Assembly (NCBI GenBank): GCA_013822425.1
Contig: PNKL01000004.1
Coordinates: 54,162 to 118,161, forward strand
DNA length: 64,000 nt
Reading direction: 5' to 3'
Origin: Gemmatimonas sp.
GTDB lineage: Bacteria > Gemmatimonadota > Gemmatimonadetes > Gemmatimonadales > Gemmatimonadaceae
Below the pieces are notes generated by a model. The model saw only the letters and a list, made by a program, of their open reading frames with translations. It made no database searches and was not told the origin of the DNA. A program made the translations under genes and the position numbers. Position 1 is the first letter of the stretch; every line of letters begins with the position of its first letter. This document shows, one piece after another, positions 52,550 through 62,056 of the stretch.

Positions 52550-52996
52550 TTCCGATCAACGTCCGCGAAAGAGGTGCGGAAAGTGGGACACTGGAAGACC
52601 ACGACCTTCATTGCCGGCCTGCGCTACAACGACATCACCGCGCCGATGGTGCTGGACGGGCCGATGGATGGGCCGGCCTTCCTGGCCTATGTGCAGCAAT
52701 GTTTGGGGCCAACCCTCAAGCCCGGCGACCTCGTCATTGCGGACAACCTGTCTTGCCACAAGGTGGCGGGGGTCCAAGAAGCCATCGAAGCGACGGGTGC
52801 CACGCTGCGCTATCTGCCCCCCTACTCCCCGGATCTGAACCCCATCGAGAAGATGTTCGCCAAACTCAAAGCGCTGCTGCGCACGGCGGCCAAACGCACC
52901 GTCGATTCGCTCTGGGAGGAAATCGGACGACTTCTCAGCGCCTTCTCGCCCGCCGAATGTCAGAACTACTTCGCCTCCTCAGGATACAACGCATGA
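52550..52996 (+). pseudogene. 3' remnant of an IS630-family transposase
   Basis: Only the catalytic C-terminal half is left: [40 protein letters not shown] (second Asp region) and [20 protein letters not shown] (third acidic residue), ending [10 protein letters not shown]. The helix-turn-helix half is missing and the frame closes at a TAA just upstream (52547). AAACCAAAAGTGCTCTAG after the stop (53000-53018) looks like the right terminal repeat; the left end is gone. The missing part was probably removed when the IS1634-like element arrived or by later deletion. Confidence 0.85.
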
Positions 52997-53123
52997 GTAA
53001 ACCAAAAGTGCTCTAGAATTGCTGCGGTGCCGACGCACGGATCGGGCACCGGCTCGATCAACTGACTCCTCGCGCATCCAGGCGGTGTCGCACGCAGACG
53101 CGCGCCACACTCTGCGGCCCGAC

Positions 53124-53415
53124 ATGCTCGCACTCCAATGGCTCGACAACGCGCGCTCGGTCATGGGCGCCATCGAGCAGACGCAGCAGGACAACATCAA
53201 GACGGCCGCGGCGTGATGGCCGACTCCATACAAGCCGGGCGCTGGGTGCACACCTTCGGCTGCGGCCACGCCACCATCCCCGTCGAGGAGATGTACCCGC
53301 GCATCGGCGGCTTCGTCGGCTTCCACCCGATGGTCGAACTGCCCATGACCTTCTTCACCGGCATCACGGGGCAGATGGGCATCCAGCAGTTTCTCTTCCT
53401 CAAGCGCGCCGAGGG
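53124..53415 (+). pseudogene. Broken SIS-domain sugar isomerase-like gene
   Basis: The ATG at 53124 starts MLALQWLDNARSVMGAIEQ, continuing to IKTAAA and a TGA at 53214. Skipping one base near 53205-53216 continues the same protein as VMADSIQAGRWVHTFGCGH, then EEMYPRIGGFVGFHPMVELP and QFLFLKRAEG, a SIS (sugar isomerase) N-terminal half. Homology stops near 53415, where the sequence meets the end of the convergent ROK kinase. At most about 97 of an expected 250 or so residues remain. SIS-domain proteins and ROK kinases commonly work together on amino sugars, so this may be the wreck of a partner gene. Confidence 0.75.
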
Positions 53416-53453
53416 GTGCGGCGCGGCGGCGAAGACGAGCGGCTTCCGAGTGG

Positions 53454-54422
53454 TCATCGGGAGTCCGCGGCTTGCGAGGACGAGGCCACACGGAGGGCAA
53501 AGTGGCCGGCGCCATGCAGGGCGGCGGCGCCGCTCAGCGCCGAGGCGGCCAGTTCCACGTGGGTGATGCTGATGGGCTGCGCCCAGCACTTCGCCTCGCG
53601 CGCGATGTCCGGCAGAAAGCGCGTGGCCGGGCCGAACACGCCGCCGCCGAAGATGACCCGCTCCGGATTGAGGAGACTCACGAGATTGGCCGTCGCCATG
53701 CCCCACAGTTCGATGGCCCGCGTCAGCACGGCGACCGCCACCTCGTCACCGGCATCGTACAGCGGAAAGACATCACGTGCGGTCAGCGCGGCGGCGGCGA
53801 CCGCGCGCAGCGCGCCGGTGTACGCGGGGCGGTCCGCCAGCAGCTCGCGGGCGTAGCGGGCGATGCCGTCGCCCGACGCGTAGTGCTCGAAGCAGCCATA
53901 CGCGCGATACTTCTCGTCCCACGGCCGGTCGAGCGCCATCCAACCGATCGCGCCCGAGATGTCGTGCCCGCCGTGCAGGATGCGGCCGTCCACCATGATG
54001 CCGGCGCCGATGCCCGTGCCCACGGTGAGGTAGACCGCGTTGCGGCAGCCGCGCGCGGCGCCGTGCCACGTCTCGCCCATGATGCAGCACGACCGGTCGG
54101 CTTCGATCACCACGGGAACGTCTTCATAGGACAGGGACGCGCGAATCTCGTCGCGCAGGGGGTAGTCCTCCCATCCCGGAATGTTCGGCGCCCAGACCCG
54201 CCCGGTCCGCGAGTTGGCAATGCCGGGCACGGAGAGGCCAATCGCCTCAACGCTCGACGCCTTGCCCATCAACCGGTTGAGAAGGGAGACGACGAGCGAT
54301 CCGACGTCCTCTCCCGTGCGGCGCTCCAGCAGGACGCTGTCTTCGGCAAGCAGGGTGCCGTCCAGATGGAAAACGGCACCGGCGAGTTTCGTTCCCCCGA
54401 GGTCCAGTCCGATGACTGCCAT
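53454..54422 (-). CDS. ROK-family sugar kinase lacking the usual zinc-binding cysteines
   Basis: The 322-residue protein has the ROK/ASKHA fold: phosphate loop IGLDLGGTKLAGAVF, IGLSVPGIANSRTG, YLTVGTGIGAGIMVDGRILHG and the late RVIFGGGVFGPATRF. The family's zinc motif (CxCGxxGCxE) is reduced to YGCFEHYASG, keeping only GCxE, so the structural zinc site appears lost. ROK kinases phosphorylate glucose, N-acetylglucosamine, N-acetylmannosamine or related sugars; the specificity is unknown. The start at 54422 has AGAGGG about 8 bp upstream. It is not in an operon with the surface cluster, being separated by a hairpin. Confidence 0.87.
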   Translation of the reverse strand: MAVIGLDLGGTKLAGAVFHLDGTLLAEDSVLLERRTGEDVGSLVVSLLNRLMGKASSVEAIGLSVPGIANSRTGRVWAPNIPGWEDYPLRDEIRASLSYEDVPVVIEADRSCCIMGETWHGAARGCRNAVYLTVGTGIGAGIMVDGRILHGGHDISGAIGWMALDRPWDEKYRAYGCFEHYASGDGIARYARELLADRPAYTGALRAVAAAALTARDVFPLYDAGDEVAVAVLTRAIELWGMATANLVSLLNPERVIFGGGVFGPATRFLPDIAREAKCWAQPISITHVELAASALSGAAALHGAGHFALRVASSSQAADSR

Positions 54423-54511
54423 GATCGAACCCTCTTGTGAGCGTCAGCCGGGGGGCGAGGAAGAAGCTACGACCCGCGGACCGGCGTGCCACGAAGGAGC
54501 GGAGGGAACGG

Positions 54512-54544
54512 CAGCGGCCGCCGAGCTACGCTCGGCGGCCGCTG
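54512..54544 (-). terminator. Perfect 15-bp hairpin downstream of the surface cluster
   Basis: CAGCGGCCGCCGAGC (54512-54526) is an exact inverted repeat of 54530-54544 around a TAC loop. It follows the last gene of the minus-strand cluster (stop at 54566) and precedes the ROK kinase leader. No T-run follows, so termination could depend on stem strength or Rho. It may instead protect the upstream mRNA from 3' exonucleases. Confidence 0.7.
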
Positions 54545-54565
54545 TGCTCTGCCAGGCTGAGGTGC

Positions 54566-55873
54566 CTACGGAATTCTCAGTGTTACGAACACTGAATCTC
54601 CCGTCAGCGTGCCGTTCACCAACTTGGACCCGATCGTGACCGTGGCCGAATCGCGGATGACCGCGTCGCCGAACGGAATGGCGTAGGCCTTGTACATGCC
54701 GGTGGGGACGGCGCGGAACTGCCATGTTCCCGTCGCCGACGCCGACGCCACCTGGCCCGGCACCGTCATGTTGATGCCTTGCAGGTAGACGGTCGTGTTG
54801 ACGAGGCTCTTGCCCGAACTGCTCGTCACGGCGCCGAACACCTTGCCCGGCGTGGCGGCGCGGCTCGCCACGGAGTTCGGAATGGACGCCGACAGCACGT
54901 ACGACGTCCCCGGACGCGTTGGCACGGCGGTGCCGCCGTACGGTTCGAGCGCCAGCGTGATAAACGTGTAATCCTGCGGCACGATGTTCAGCGCCTTCAT
55001 GTCGCCCCGCACCTGCGCTTCAAGGACGCCGACGTCATTGTACCACTTGCCGGTGCCGAGATCGGCATCGTCGAGCGGTGCGTTCTCCGGCACCGGCGAC
55101 AGGATGCCGCCGATGCGCGTCGCCGTGCCGGTGCGTTCATCCACCAGCCAGGCGACATAGCGGAAGCCGGCGGGCGGGCGGATCAGGTTGCGGAAACTCA
55201 GGCGGATCTGGTCGCCCCAGAAGCTCGCGTTGACCACGTATGCCGAAACGACGAAGGGCAGGCGATTGGCCGTGGCCTGCGCAAACGACCCGAAGACGCC
55301 GGTCGCGGTGGCGTACGTGGTGCCGCTCCGGTAGCGGAACGACAGGAAGCCCGTCCGCGCTGTCGTCAGCGAAGCCGGCACCGATCCCTCGCCCGCCGAG
55401 CGCAGCAGGACGTGGGTGCGGGTGGCGACTGCCGTATTGGCGATGCGGATCGCGACCGACGTCGCCGTATCGGCAATGCTGAACTGCGCGGCGGTGGAGG
55501 TGTCCACCTTGGTTACTGCCACCGACGAGTCGCGGTTCACCGGACGACGGCTGCGCACCGTGCGGATGATGCGCGCCGTGGCGGCGGTGGTGGCGCCAGT
55601 TGCCGTGTCCACCAGCACGATCTGGTAGGTGTTGCCCGCGCCGGTCGGCGGGAGGGCGTTCACGGTGAATTCGAGCGTGTCGCGCGCCGCGGCGGTGGTG
55701 ATGCGTGCGCCCGTGATGCTGGGGAAGACGGCGTTGCCCGCCGGCCCAAATACCATGTCAAGCAGTGGCTCGCCGACGATCTTGGACGGGCCAGAGATGG
55801 GGTCCGTCTGGCAGGCGGCCAACACGAATGCGGCTCCGACAGCGGCGGCGAGGGTCAGATGAGAAGAGCGCAT
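54566..55873 (-). CDS. Surface-cluster lipoprotein with C-terminal Ig/carboxypeptidase-regulatory-like domain
   Basis: About 435 residues from the ATG at 55873, chosen because it gives a signal peptide ending in the lipobox LAAC (MRSSHLTLAAAVGAAFVLAAC). The long frame upstream of it is a shadow of the preceding gene. The body is rich in Thr/Ser/Val strands. The last 110 or so residues (GKVFGAVTSSSGKSLVNTTVYLQGIN, GTWQFRAVPTGMYKAYAIP) read like a carboxypeptidase-regulatory/SpaA-type beta-sandwich. No catalytic motif is visible. It is the last gene of the five-gene cluster and starts 2 bp after the previous stop. Probably an outer-membrane-anchored accessory protein, role unknown. Confidence 0.72.
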   Translation of the reverse strand: MRSSHLTLAAAVGAAFVLAACQTDPISGPSKIVGEPLLDMVFGPAGNAVFPSITGARITTAAARDTLEFTVNALPPTGAGNTYQIVLVDTATGATTAATARIIRTVRSRRPVNRDSSVAVTKVDTSTAAQFSIADTATSVAIRIANTAVATRTHVLLRSAGEGSVPASLTTARTGFLSFRYRSGTTYATATGVFGSFAQATANRLPFVVSAYVVNASFWGDQIRLSFRNLIRPPAGFRYVAWLVDERTGTATRIGGILSPVPENAPLDDADLGTGKWYNDVGVLEAQVRGDMKALNIVPQDYTFITLALEPYGGTAVPTRPGTSYVLSASIPNSVASRAATPGKVFGAVTSSSGKSLVNTTVYLQGINMTVPGQVASASATGTWQFRAVPTGMYKAYAIPFGDAVIRDSATVTIGSKLVNGTLTGDSVFVTLRIP

Positions 55874-55874
55874 C

Positions 55875-56579
55875 TCACTTCCCTCCCGGGATGTACTGGA
55901 AGACGAGCGAGAACTGCAAGTTCGTCGGCGTCGCGGAGGCCGGATGCGGGGGCGGCAGGGCGTCGCGAATGCGTTGGTCCTGGATATACCCAACCGTCGC
56001 ATCGAGTGCACTGCGCTCAAACTGCGTATACGTCGCCATGCGCGCCTGGGCGCTGAGGCCGATGCTCGACGTGATTGGGTAGTTGATGCCGCCGCCGAAC
56101 GTCGCCATGGGCTTGGTGACATTGTAATTTCGGCCCACCGCACGCGGGTCCGTGAACATCGAGTAAACCCCAGTCCCGACGAGGCCATACACGCGCGCCT
56201 TGCCGACCGGGACGCCGACGACGGCCTGGAGGCCGGCCTGCACCAGCGTAATCCGCTGGGCGACCGCGTACAGGAACGTGGTGTCGCCAAAGTCGAAGGC
56301 AACGAGGGGGAACTGCTCGCCGTCCGTCACGGGACGGGAGACATCAACGGCCAAACCAACGCCGAACGTTGATTGCTTGATGGCGAGCTTGAGTGGGTTC
56401 CACGGCAACTGGTACGTGGCGGAGAGTCCGACGAACGGAGTGCTCTCGAGCGCCGTGGCCTTGTCAAAGACCTGCTGCCCGAACAGCACGCCCAAGTCGA
56501 ACATCTTGGCCTGGGTCTGCGCTTGCAGTGATGACGCGCCCAGGAGCACGGCACCGACGAGCGCGATGTGTCTGCGCAT
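55875..56579 (-). CDS. Small outer-membrane beta-barrel protein of the surface cluster
   Basis: The 234-residue protein has a signal peptide (MRRHIALVGAVLLGASSLQAQ) and then about ten amphipathic strands (KMFDLGVLFGQQ, TPFVGLSATYQLPW, STFGVGLAVDVSR, MATFGGGINYPITSSIGLSAQARM), ending LQFSLVFQYIPGGK. The size suits an 8- to 10-strand barrel. I recognise no specific family. It lies between the PorV-like gene (20 bp upstream) and the lipoprotein gene (1 bp downstream), so it is likely co-expressed. Confidence 0.75.
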   Translation of the reverse strand: MRRHIALVGAVLLGASSLQAQTQAKMFDLGVLFGQQVFDKATALESTPFVGLSATYQLPWNPLKLAIKQSTFGVGLAVDVSRPVTDGEQFPLVAFDFGDTTFLYAVAQRITLVQAGLQAVVGVPVGKARVYGLVGTGVYSMFTDPRAVGRNYNVTKPMATFGGGINYPITSSIGLSAQARMATYTQFERSALDATVGYIQDQRIRDALPPPHPASATPTNLQFSLVFQYIPGGK

Positions 56580-56599
56580 GAGTGTTGGTTTCCCGGTGG

Positions 56600-57709
56600 T
56601 TAGCGGCCGATGACGAAGCTGAGAACCTGATTGTTCTGCAGCTCACCCATCGTGGTATACGCGTAATCCAGCGACAGCCGGCGTCCGAGCACCGGAATCC
56701 TCACGCCGCCGCCGAACGAGAGGCCGTCGCTGAACTTCCAGGGCGCGTTCTGTTCATTGAACCAACGCTTGCCGAGGCGCAGGAAGTAGTTGGACTTGTA
56801 GCCGTACTCGAAGCCGATGGACGGCTGCACGTCCGTGTCGATGGCATCGAAGAAGTCGAGTTCGCCCACCAGGGCGTGCACCTTGTTGGCGCCGAACAGC
56901 GCTTCCGCGTCGCCAACCAAGTGCGATTCGAGGCCGAGACGGAAACCCGTGGGGAGCTGCACCTTCCGTGTGTTGAACTGCACGGGAATGGAGTCCCCGG
57001 TGGCGAAGCCGTTCTCGCGCGGGGCGGAGACGCGGCGCTCGATGCCGCTGCCGGTGAAACGGTTGCTCGGGCCGATGTTCGTGATGGCCGCCGCCACGCT
57101 CAATCCATAGAGCCCGGTACGAAAGCGGGTGGCCAGGTCGAAGCCGAAGTAGCTGTTCTGGGCAAAGTCGATCCCTTCTTGGGCGAGGCGAATGCCGGCC
57201 GACGCCGCGAGCCGGTCGGTGATGTTGCGCGCGTACTGCACGGCAAGGGCCGACCCGGTGAACTGGAACTGCCCGGGGAAGGCCGGGTCATCGCCGTTGG
57301 GCGCCACTTCCGTCGTGCGGTCGATGGAACCGGAGGAGAACTGCGTGAACGCCAGTCCCAGCGCCCCCTGGCCGATTGGCACGGTGAGCGCCGCCGCGGT
57401 GTTGGTGATGCCGCTGCTCTGGCCGTACAGCTGCATGTAGCTGACGATGGCCGAAATGTCGGAACTCGTCACGATGCCGGCGGGATTCCAGAACATGGCC
57501 TCCGGCCCGTCCATGGAGGACACCACCGCCGATCCCATGGCCGCGGCGCGAGCGCCGACGCCGATCTCGAGGAAATTGGCCCCGCGCGTGCCGACGCGTG
57601 ACGTGCGGTCGGTCGCTTTCGGGACGATGATGGTGCCTTGCGCCGCGAGCGACGCCCCCCAGAAGAGGGCGAACGCCGCGGAGGTCAGGCGAATGATGTT
57701 GGTTCTCAT
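56600..57709 (-). CDS. PorV/PorQ-family outer-membrane protein
   Basis: The 369-residue barrel has a signal peptide (to about AAQG) and the family N-terminal pattern GANFLEIGVGARAAAMGSAVVSSMDGPEAMFWNPAGIV, then FadL-like strands such as ALGLAFTQFSSGSI and LRLGKRWFNEQN, ending VLSFVIGR. PorV (LptO) of the Bacteroidota type IX system binds C-terminal sorting domains of cargo and hands them to the attachment complex. The gene lies immediately downstream of the large cargo-like gene, which carries such a domain. The family is broader than type IX secretion, so the role is inferred from the pairing. Confidence 0.87.
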   Translation of the reverse strand: MRTNIIRLTSAAFALFWGASLAAQGTIIVPKATDRTSRVGTRGANFLEIGVGARAAAMGSAVVSSMDGPEAMFWNPAGIVTSSDISAIVSYMQLYGQSSGITNTAAALTVPIGQGALGLAFTQFSSGSIDRTTEVAPNGDDPAFPGQFQFTGSALAVQYARNITDRLAASAGIRLAQEGIDFAQNSYFGFDLATRFRTGLYGLSVAAAITNIGPSNRFTGSGIERRVSAPRENGFATGDSIPVQFNTRKVQLPTGFRLGLESHLVGDAEALFGANKVHALVGELDFFDAIDTDVQPSIGFEYGYKSNYFLRLGKRWFNEQNAPWKFSDGLSFGGGVRIPVLGRRLSLDYAYTTMGELQNNQVLSFVIGR

Positions 57710-57724
57710 GTGTCGTCGCCCCGG

Positions 57725-60700
57725 TTAGCGGATGATCACGAACTTGCCGAGCTTGTCGACCTTCTTGCCGCCGACCTCGGTGCTCACCACGAAGACATAG
57801 AAGCCGGGCCCGACTTCCAGGTCTTCACGCGTGCGCATGTTCCACATCAGGTCACCCGCATCGCTGCACTGCGTGGTGTTGACCGTGGCCCGGCAGTTGC
57901 GCTGCAGGTCCGACGGATTCCACTTGATCTGCTGCACCAACTGGCCCGATGCCGTGTAAATGCGCAGGGTGCCCGTGGGAGGCAGGTGGGTGAACATCAG
58001 GCGTGAGAGGTTGGCCGTCTGTTCATAGTGCGAGAACATGATGTACGGGTTCGGCACGACCTTCACCAAGGACAGGTCGCCTTCCTTGATCGACGCGATG
58101 TTCTCGCCCGCCACGTCCGGCGCGATGCTGTACGAGAAGACCGGCATCCCGCGGATGGGGCGGTAGTACAGCACGTTGAGCGTCTGGTTGGCGTTGGTCG
58201 CCGTGTACCCGGTGCCGCCGATGCCGGCGAGCGGATTGCAGGTGCTCGGCGTGCCGCACGCGATGGCCGTCGGTCCCCACGTGACGCGCGAGACAGCCAC
58301 GGAATCTGGGAGACCGTTCACCAGCCGGATACGCCGCACGAGCGGCGAGGCCGTCACGGTGTCGAAGCGCACCACCTTGAAGTTCTCGATGAAGTAGAGT
58401 GGGTCACCCGGAATCCACTGATCGGACGGCACCGGCACGCGCAGCGTATCGGCGTTCGTGCCCAGCAGCGCCGTGGCCGGGCGCGAGCTCTTGAGCACCG
58501 CCACCGTGGCGTTGGCGCCCAGGAACGTGTTCTTGACCGTAAACGGAATGCCGAGCGAGGCCAGCGAATCCACCGTGATGTTGGTGCGGCCCAGCGCCAG
58601 GTTCAGCGCCGCCGCCGCATTCGCCGAGTTATCGGTCCTGCCCGCGTTCGTGCGCGCGGAGAGCGACGCGGCGTAGTCTGTGGCCAGCTTCGCCAGGTTC
58701 AGCCGATCGAAGGTGAACGGGTACCCCGGACCAAACTCCCGGCCCGTAAAGGTGATCTGATAGCGATTGAACCCGATGGTGTCGCGCATGGTCCCCGGCA
58801 CCCACCCGATGGTCGGCGCGGTGCCCGACAGCTGCACGGGAAGTCCCTCGGCCTGCCAGAACGTGCCGCGGAGCGTGCGCTGGCGCGTGGTGTCGAGCAC
58901 GAAGAACATGCCGACGTAGTTCGGGTTGGCAAGCGTGGCCGCAGGCGTGGCGTCGTCCGCCGTCGAGAGCGTGTCCGTCACGTACATCGGCACGCCGTTC
59001 TGCACAAATGTCAGTTGCAGACGACGCGTGGCCGGCGTGCGGAAGCGGGCAAAGACCGTCTTGCTCGTCCCGCTCGTCACTTCGGTGATCGTCGGCCTCC
59101 CGGCTAGGTCCACGTTGCCGTTGACAACGTACTCCTCCTTGCGCACCGGGAAGCGCCTCGTAGCGCCCACCGTGCCGGAATCGCCCAGCTGGAAGAGGCG
59201 CACCGTGGTCTTCGTGGGCGTGGCGGCCGTGGCCGTCTGGTAGAACGTCTCGACTTCCGCCGAGTCCGACAGCACCATGCGACCGACGATCGGGTCCTTG
59301 CCGCGCACCGTCTTCTCGATGCGCGTCGTGATGGAATACGACGCGATGGTGTCGTTGGCGAGCGGTGTCAGCGTGATGGAGGATGCCGTGGCGCCCGCCT
59401 GCCGGCTGACGGGGATATAGACCGAGGCCACGTTCCGGTTGGCCGTGTTGGCCGACAGGCCGTTCAGCGTGGCCGGCCGTATGGTGTACTTGCTGTTGAC
59501 GAACTGCCCGCCCTGGAGCTCCACGATATCCCACGAGGCCGGGAACGACTGGCCGACGATGACATAGGTATAGGTGAGGCCGCCAGTGATGCTGCCGTCG
59601 CTGTAGACCGCCGGCCAGAGGCCGTTGCTGCCGCGCGTCAGCGTGGCATACCGCTGCCACGGGTAACGTCTTTCGCCGCCGGCCGCGTCACGCGACACCG
59701 TCGGATAGCAGTTCGTGCCGCCGGACGACGTGTACGACGCGCCGCCGGTGCAGGACTTGAAGACGAGCATCGAGTCGATGACGCCGAGCGCCGTATCCGT
59801 GACGATGCGGCACAGTGCCGCGTTGAATGTGGCGCCCGACGCGCAGGTGTTCTGCGTGGCCGGCAGTGTGTCAATGGCCACGGTGTCGCGCAGGATCGTG
59901 CCCCGCGGCAGCGCGATCTTCCGGATGTTGTTCACGATGCGCGGGTTGTACACCTTGAGCCGCACATCGCTCGCCAGCCGGCTGGCCTTCAGGATCTTGG
60001 CCTGCTCGATCAGGAACTTGTCCTGGCATTCATTATGCTGCTGGTCGAAGTAGAGCCGCAGGAACGTGTCGAACTGCCGGTTGCCGCCGGTCGGCACGGC
60101 CGAGACGACGTTCACGGGGCAGGGCGGTTCTGGGCTGAGCCAGAAGTTCTGGTAAAGCCCCGTGACGTTGTCGATCAGCTTTTCGAGCTTGGTCGAGTCC
60201 GACGTGGACAGGAACGCCACCCAGTAGCTGGTGGTGTCACCGGCCTTCAGTTTGATCGGGCCGACGCCGCCAAAGCCGTTGTTGTGCACCGTCGCGGGGA
60301 ATCCGCCGAGCAGCGTGTCCGCAAACGGGGTCGTGCAGCCATTGAGCCCCAGTGACGGGACTGGATCGGTGCAGAGCATCACCTTCATCGTGTCGACCTT
60401 GCCGTCCTTGTTGTAGTCCCAGTTGCCGGGCGGCACGTAGCGCGCGAAACCTCCTGCGCGTCCCGTCTGCGGCGACCACCGCGTCGGGAAGTCGTAGTTG
60501 TGGAACATGTCGAAGTAGTTCTGATTGGTCCACTCCGACGCGGGGCGAGTGCCGGCGAAGACGTCGGCCTCGTTGCCGGTGAGCATACCGTACGTGGCGC
60601 GGGCGTTTACGCCCATGCCGTTGGACGTCGTGCAGGTGAAGCCGCAGGCGCTCGCATGATTGAATGTCAGCGTGTCGCCGCGAAGCGGGTGGGTGGGGTT

Positions 60701-61999
60701 GTAGAATGGCGATGACGGGTCGGTGAACTTCTTGTTGCGCAGGTCGCCAATCGGCGACTTGAAGATGACAATGGCCTGCGGTCCAGAATTCCCACCCCTC
60801 GCAAACGCACTGGTGTTGGATATGCAGAGCCGCGAGACGAGCAGGCCGCCTGCGGTGTAACCGCCGGTCACGTTGGCGCCGCGATTGCCGCCATAGCAGT
60901 TCACACCGTTCTGGTTGATGTGCGTAGACATGAGCGCGCCGCGCTTCAGGTCCAGGTACATCGCCGGCGACTGGCTCGAAGCCGGGAACCACCGGAGCAT
61001 GAATCCAAGGAAGAGCGAGTCGTAGTTCAGACCCACGCCATACACCTCGGCGCTCTTGTTGATGATGTTCGCCTTCCAGAACATCGCGTCGGCGACCGTC
61101 GGCACAGCGTAGGTCCAGGCTTCGAACCTCCACTCGATGCCCATTGGATAGCCTTCCTTGGCCGGCGCGCCACTTCCGCCCGGAATGACCGAACCGAAGA
61201 CCTGGCGCTGCTCGCGGCCAAAGTCCACCGCGGAGCCGAAGGCCTGGAATGCGCCGTAGAGCTTGTCCGGGTTGCGGCGGCTCGCCGGGATCTTCCAGTC
61301 GTCCCAGGTGAAGCCGCTGGGATCGGCCTTGAAATTGTTGAGCCAGACTGAATCGGGAACGGGGCGCTCGCCATCGAAGGTGGAGCCGACCCATGTGTCC
61401 GGGCAGTCGGAGCCGGCCAACAGCGGAAGGCCCGCCTGGATCTGCGAGTTCGCGACCGAGCTGTTGTCCCGGCACGAGCCCGTGCCCGTCTCGGTCGTGA
61501 CGCCGGTGAACAGCGAGCCCACCGAGCCATCGCGCCCGGTGAACGCCAGTTCGCGCCGGTCGGATGTCCAGCGGGAGTACTGCGTGCGCTGGTTCCACCC
61601 GCCGCCTTTGACGCTCTCGAGAGACGGGACGATATCGCGGAAGCGCGACCAGTCACCACGTCCGGCCGCCATGTACAGCTGCAGCTCGAACCAGCCTCCA
61701 TTGCCTCCCAAACTGCTGAGGCGGCCGGGGAGGGCGGCGCTAAAGAGCGTATTGTCGTCAGACGGTCCGTTGGACGTGACCTTCCAACGAGAGTCGCCGC
61801 CCGAGCGCATGCCCGTGAGGGCGAAGTCACCAAGGCCGAACAGGGCGAACCCCGCCGGCTTTTTCGCGAGCGTCGGGTCGGGCTCGCGGTCAACGTTCGG
61901 GTCAAACGACTGGGCGTGCAGGGCGCTGGCGCTGAGCAGCAGCGTGGACCCCAACCCGGCCAGCAGGCGTCGAACGGAAATTCCGGCAAACCGATCCAT
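57725..61999 (-). CDS. Giant secreted protein with type IX-like C-terminal sorting domain
   Basis: About 1424 residues from the ATG at 61999 (AGGAG about 9 bp upstream; a GTG at 62008 is the alternative). The signal peptide is RLLAGLGSTLLLSASALHAQ. The body is Ser/Thr/Asn-rich with many cysteines unusual for a cytoplasmic protein (for example CTDPVPSLGLNGC, CGTPSTCNP) and an EF-hand-like calcium loop DYNKDGKVD. The last 110 residues begin VPNPY and contain GTLRIYTASGQLVQQI and LEVGPGFYVFVVSTE, then KKVDKLGKFVIIR, the layout of type IX type-A sorting domains. No catalytic motif is recognised. It is probably exported across the outer membrane and retained on the surface, with the PorV-like neighbour as partner. 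Confidence 0.82.
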   Translation of the reverse strand: MDRFAGISVRRLLAGLGSTLLLSASALHAQSFDPNVDREPDPTLAKKPAGFALFGLGDFALTGMRSGGDSRWKVTSNGPSDDNTLFSAALPGRLSSLGGNGGWFELQLYMAAGRGDWSRFRDIVPSLESVKGGGWNQRTQYSRWTSDRRELAFTGRDGSVGSLFTGVTTETGTGSCRDNSSVANSQIQAGLPLLAGSDCPDTWVGSTFDGERPVPDSVWLNNFKADPSGFTWDDWKIPASRRNPDKLYGAFQAFGSAVDFGREQRQVFGSVIPGGSGAPAKEGYPMGIEWRFEAWTYAVPTVADAMFWKANIINKSAEVYGVGLNYDSLFLGFMLRWFPASSQSPAMYLDLKRGALMSTHINQNGVNCYGGNRGANVTGGYTAGGLLVSRLCISNTSAFARGGNSGPQAIVIFKSPIGDLRNKKFTDPSSPFYNPTHPLRGDTLTFNHASACGFTCTTSNGMGVNARATYGMLTGNEADVFAGTRPASEWTNQNYFDMFHNYDFPTRWSPQTGRAGGFARYVPPGNWDYNKDGKVDTMKVMLCTDPVPSLGLNGCTTPFADTLLGGFPATVHNNGFGGVGPIKLKAGDTTSYWVAFLSTSDSTKLEKLIDNVTGLYQNFWLSPEPPCPVNVVSAVPTGGNRQFDTFLRLYFDQQHNECQDKFLIEQAKILKASRLASDVRLKVYNPRIVNNIRKIALPRGTILRDTVAIDTLPATQNTCASGATFNAALCRIVTDTALGVIDSMLVFKSCTGGASYTSSGGTNCYPTVSRDAAGGERRYPWQRYATLTRGSNGLWPAVYSDGSITGGLTYTYVIVGQSFPASWDIVELQGGQFVNSKYTIRPATLNGLSANTANRNVASVYIPVSRQAGATASSITLTPLANDTIASYSITTRIEKTVRGKDPIVGRMVLSDSAEVETFYQTATAATPTKTTVRLFQLGDSGTVGATRRFPVRKEEYVVNGNVDLAGRPTITEVTSGTSKTVFARFRTPATRRLQLTFVQNGVPMYVTDTLSTADDATPAATLANPNYVGMFFVLDTTRQRTLRGTFWQAEGLPVQLSGTAPTIGWVPGTMRDTIGFNRYQITFTGREFGPGYPFTFDRLNLAKLATDYAASLSARTNAGRTDNSANAAAALNLALGRTNITVDSLASLGIPFTVKNTFLGANATVAVLKSSRPATALLGTNADTLRVPVPSDQWIPGDPLYFIENFKVVRFDTVTASPLVRRIRLVNGLPDSVAVSRVTWGPTAIACGTPSTCNPLAGIGGTGYTATNANQTLNVLYYRPIRGMPVFSYSIAPDVAGENIASIKEGDLSLVKVVPNPYIMFSHYEQTANLSRLMFTHLPPTGTLRIYTASGQLVQQIKWNPSDLQRNCRATVNTTQCSDAGDLMWNMRTREDLEVGPGFYVFVVSTEVGGKKVDKLGKFVIIR

Positions 62000-62056
62000 C
62001 TGTGGCACTCCTGATTCAGGTGCGGCCGGCGGGATGTTCCCGCTGGCCTCGTCGGA

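Noticed and set aside
50314..52560. Terminal inverted repeats for the IS1634-like element
   Set aside because: Only short chance matches (TGATCGG) were found between the flanks, so the ends are left unresolved.
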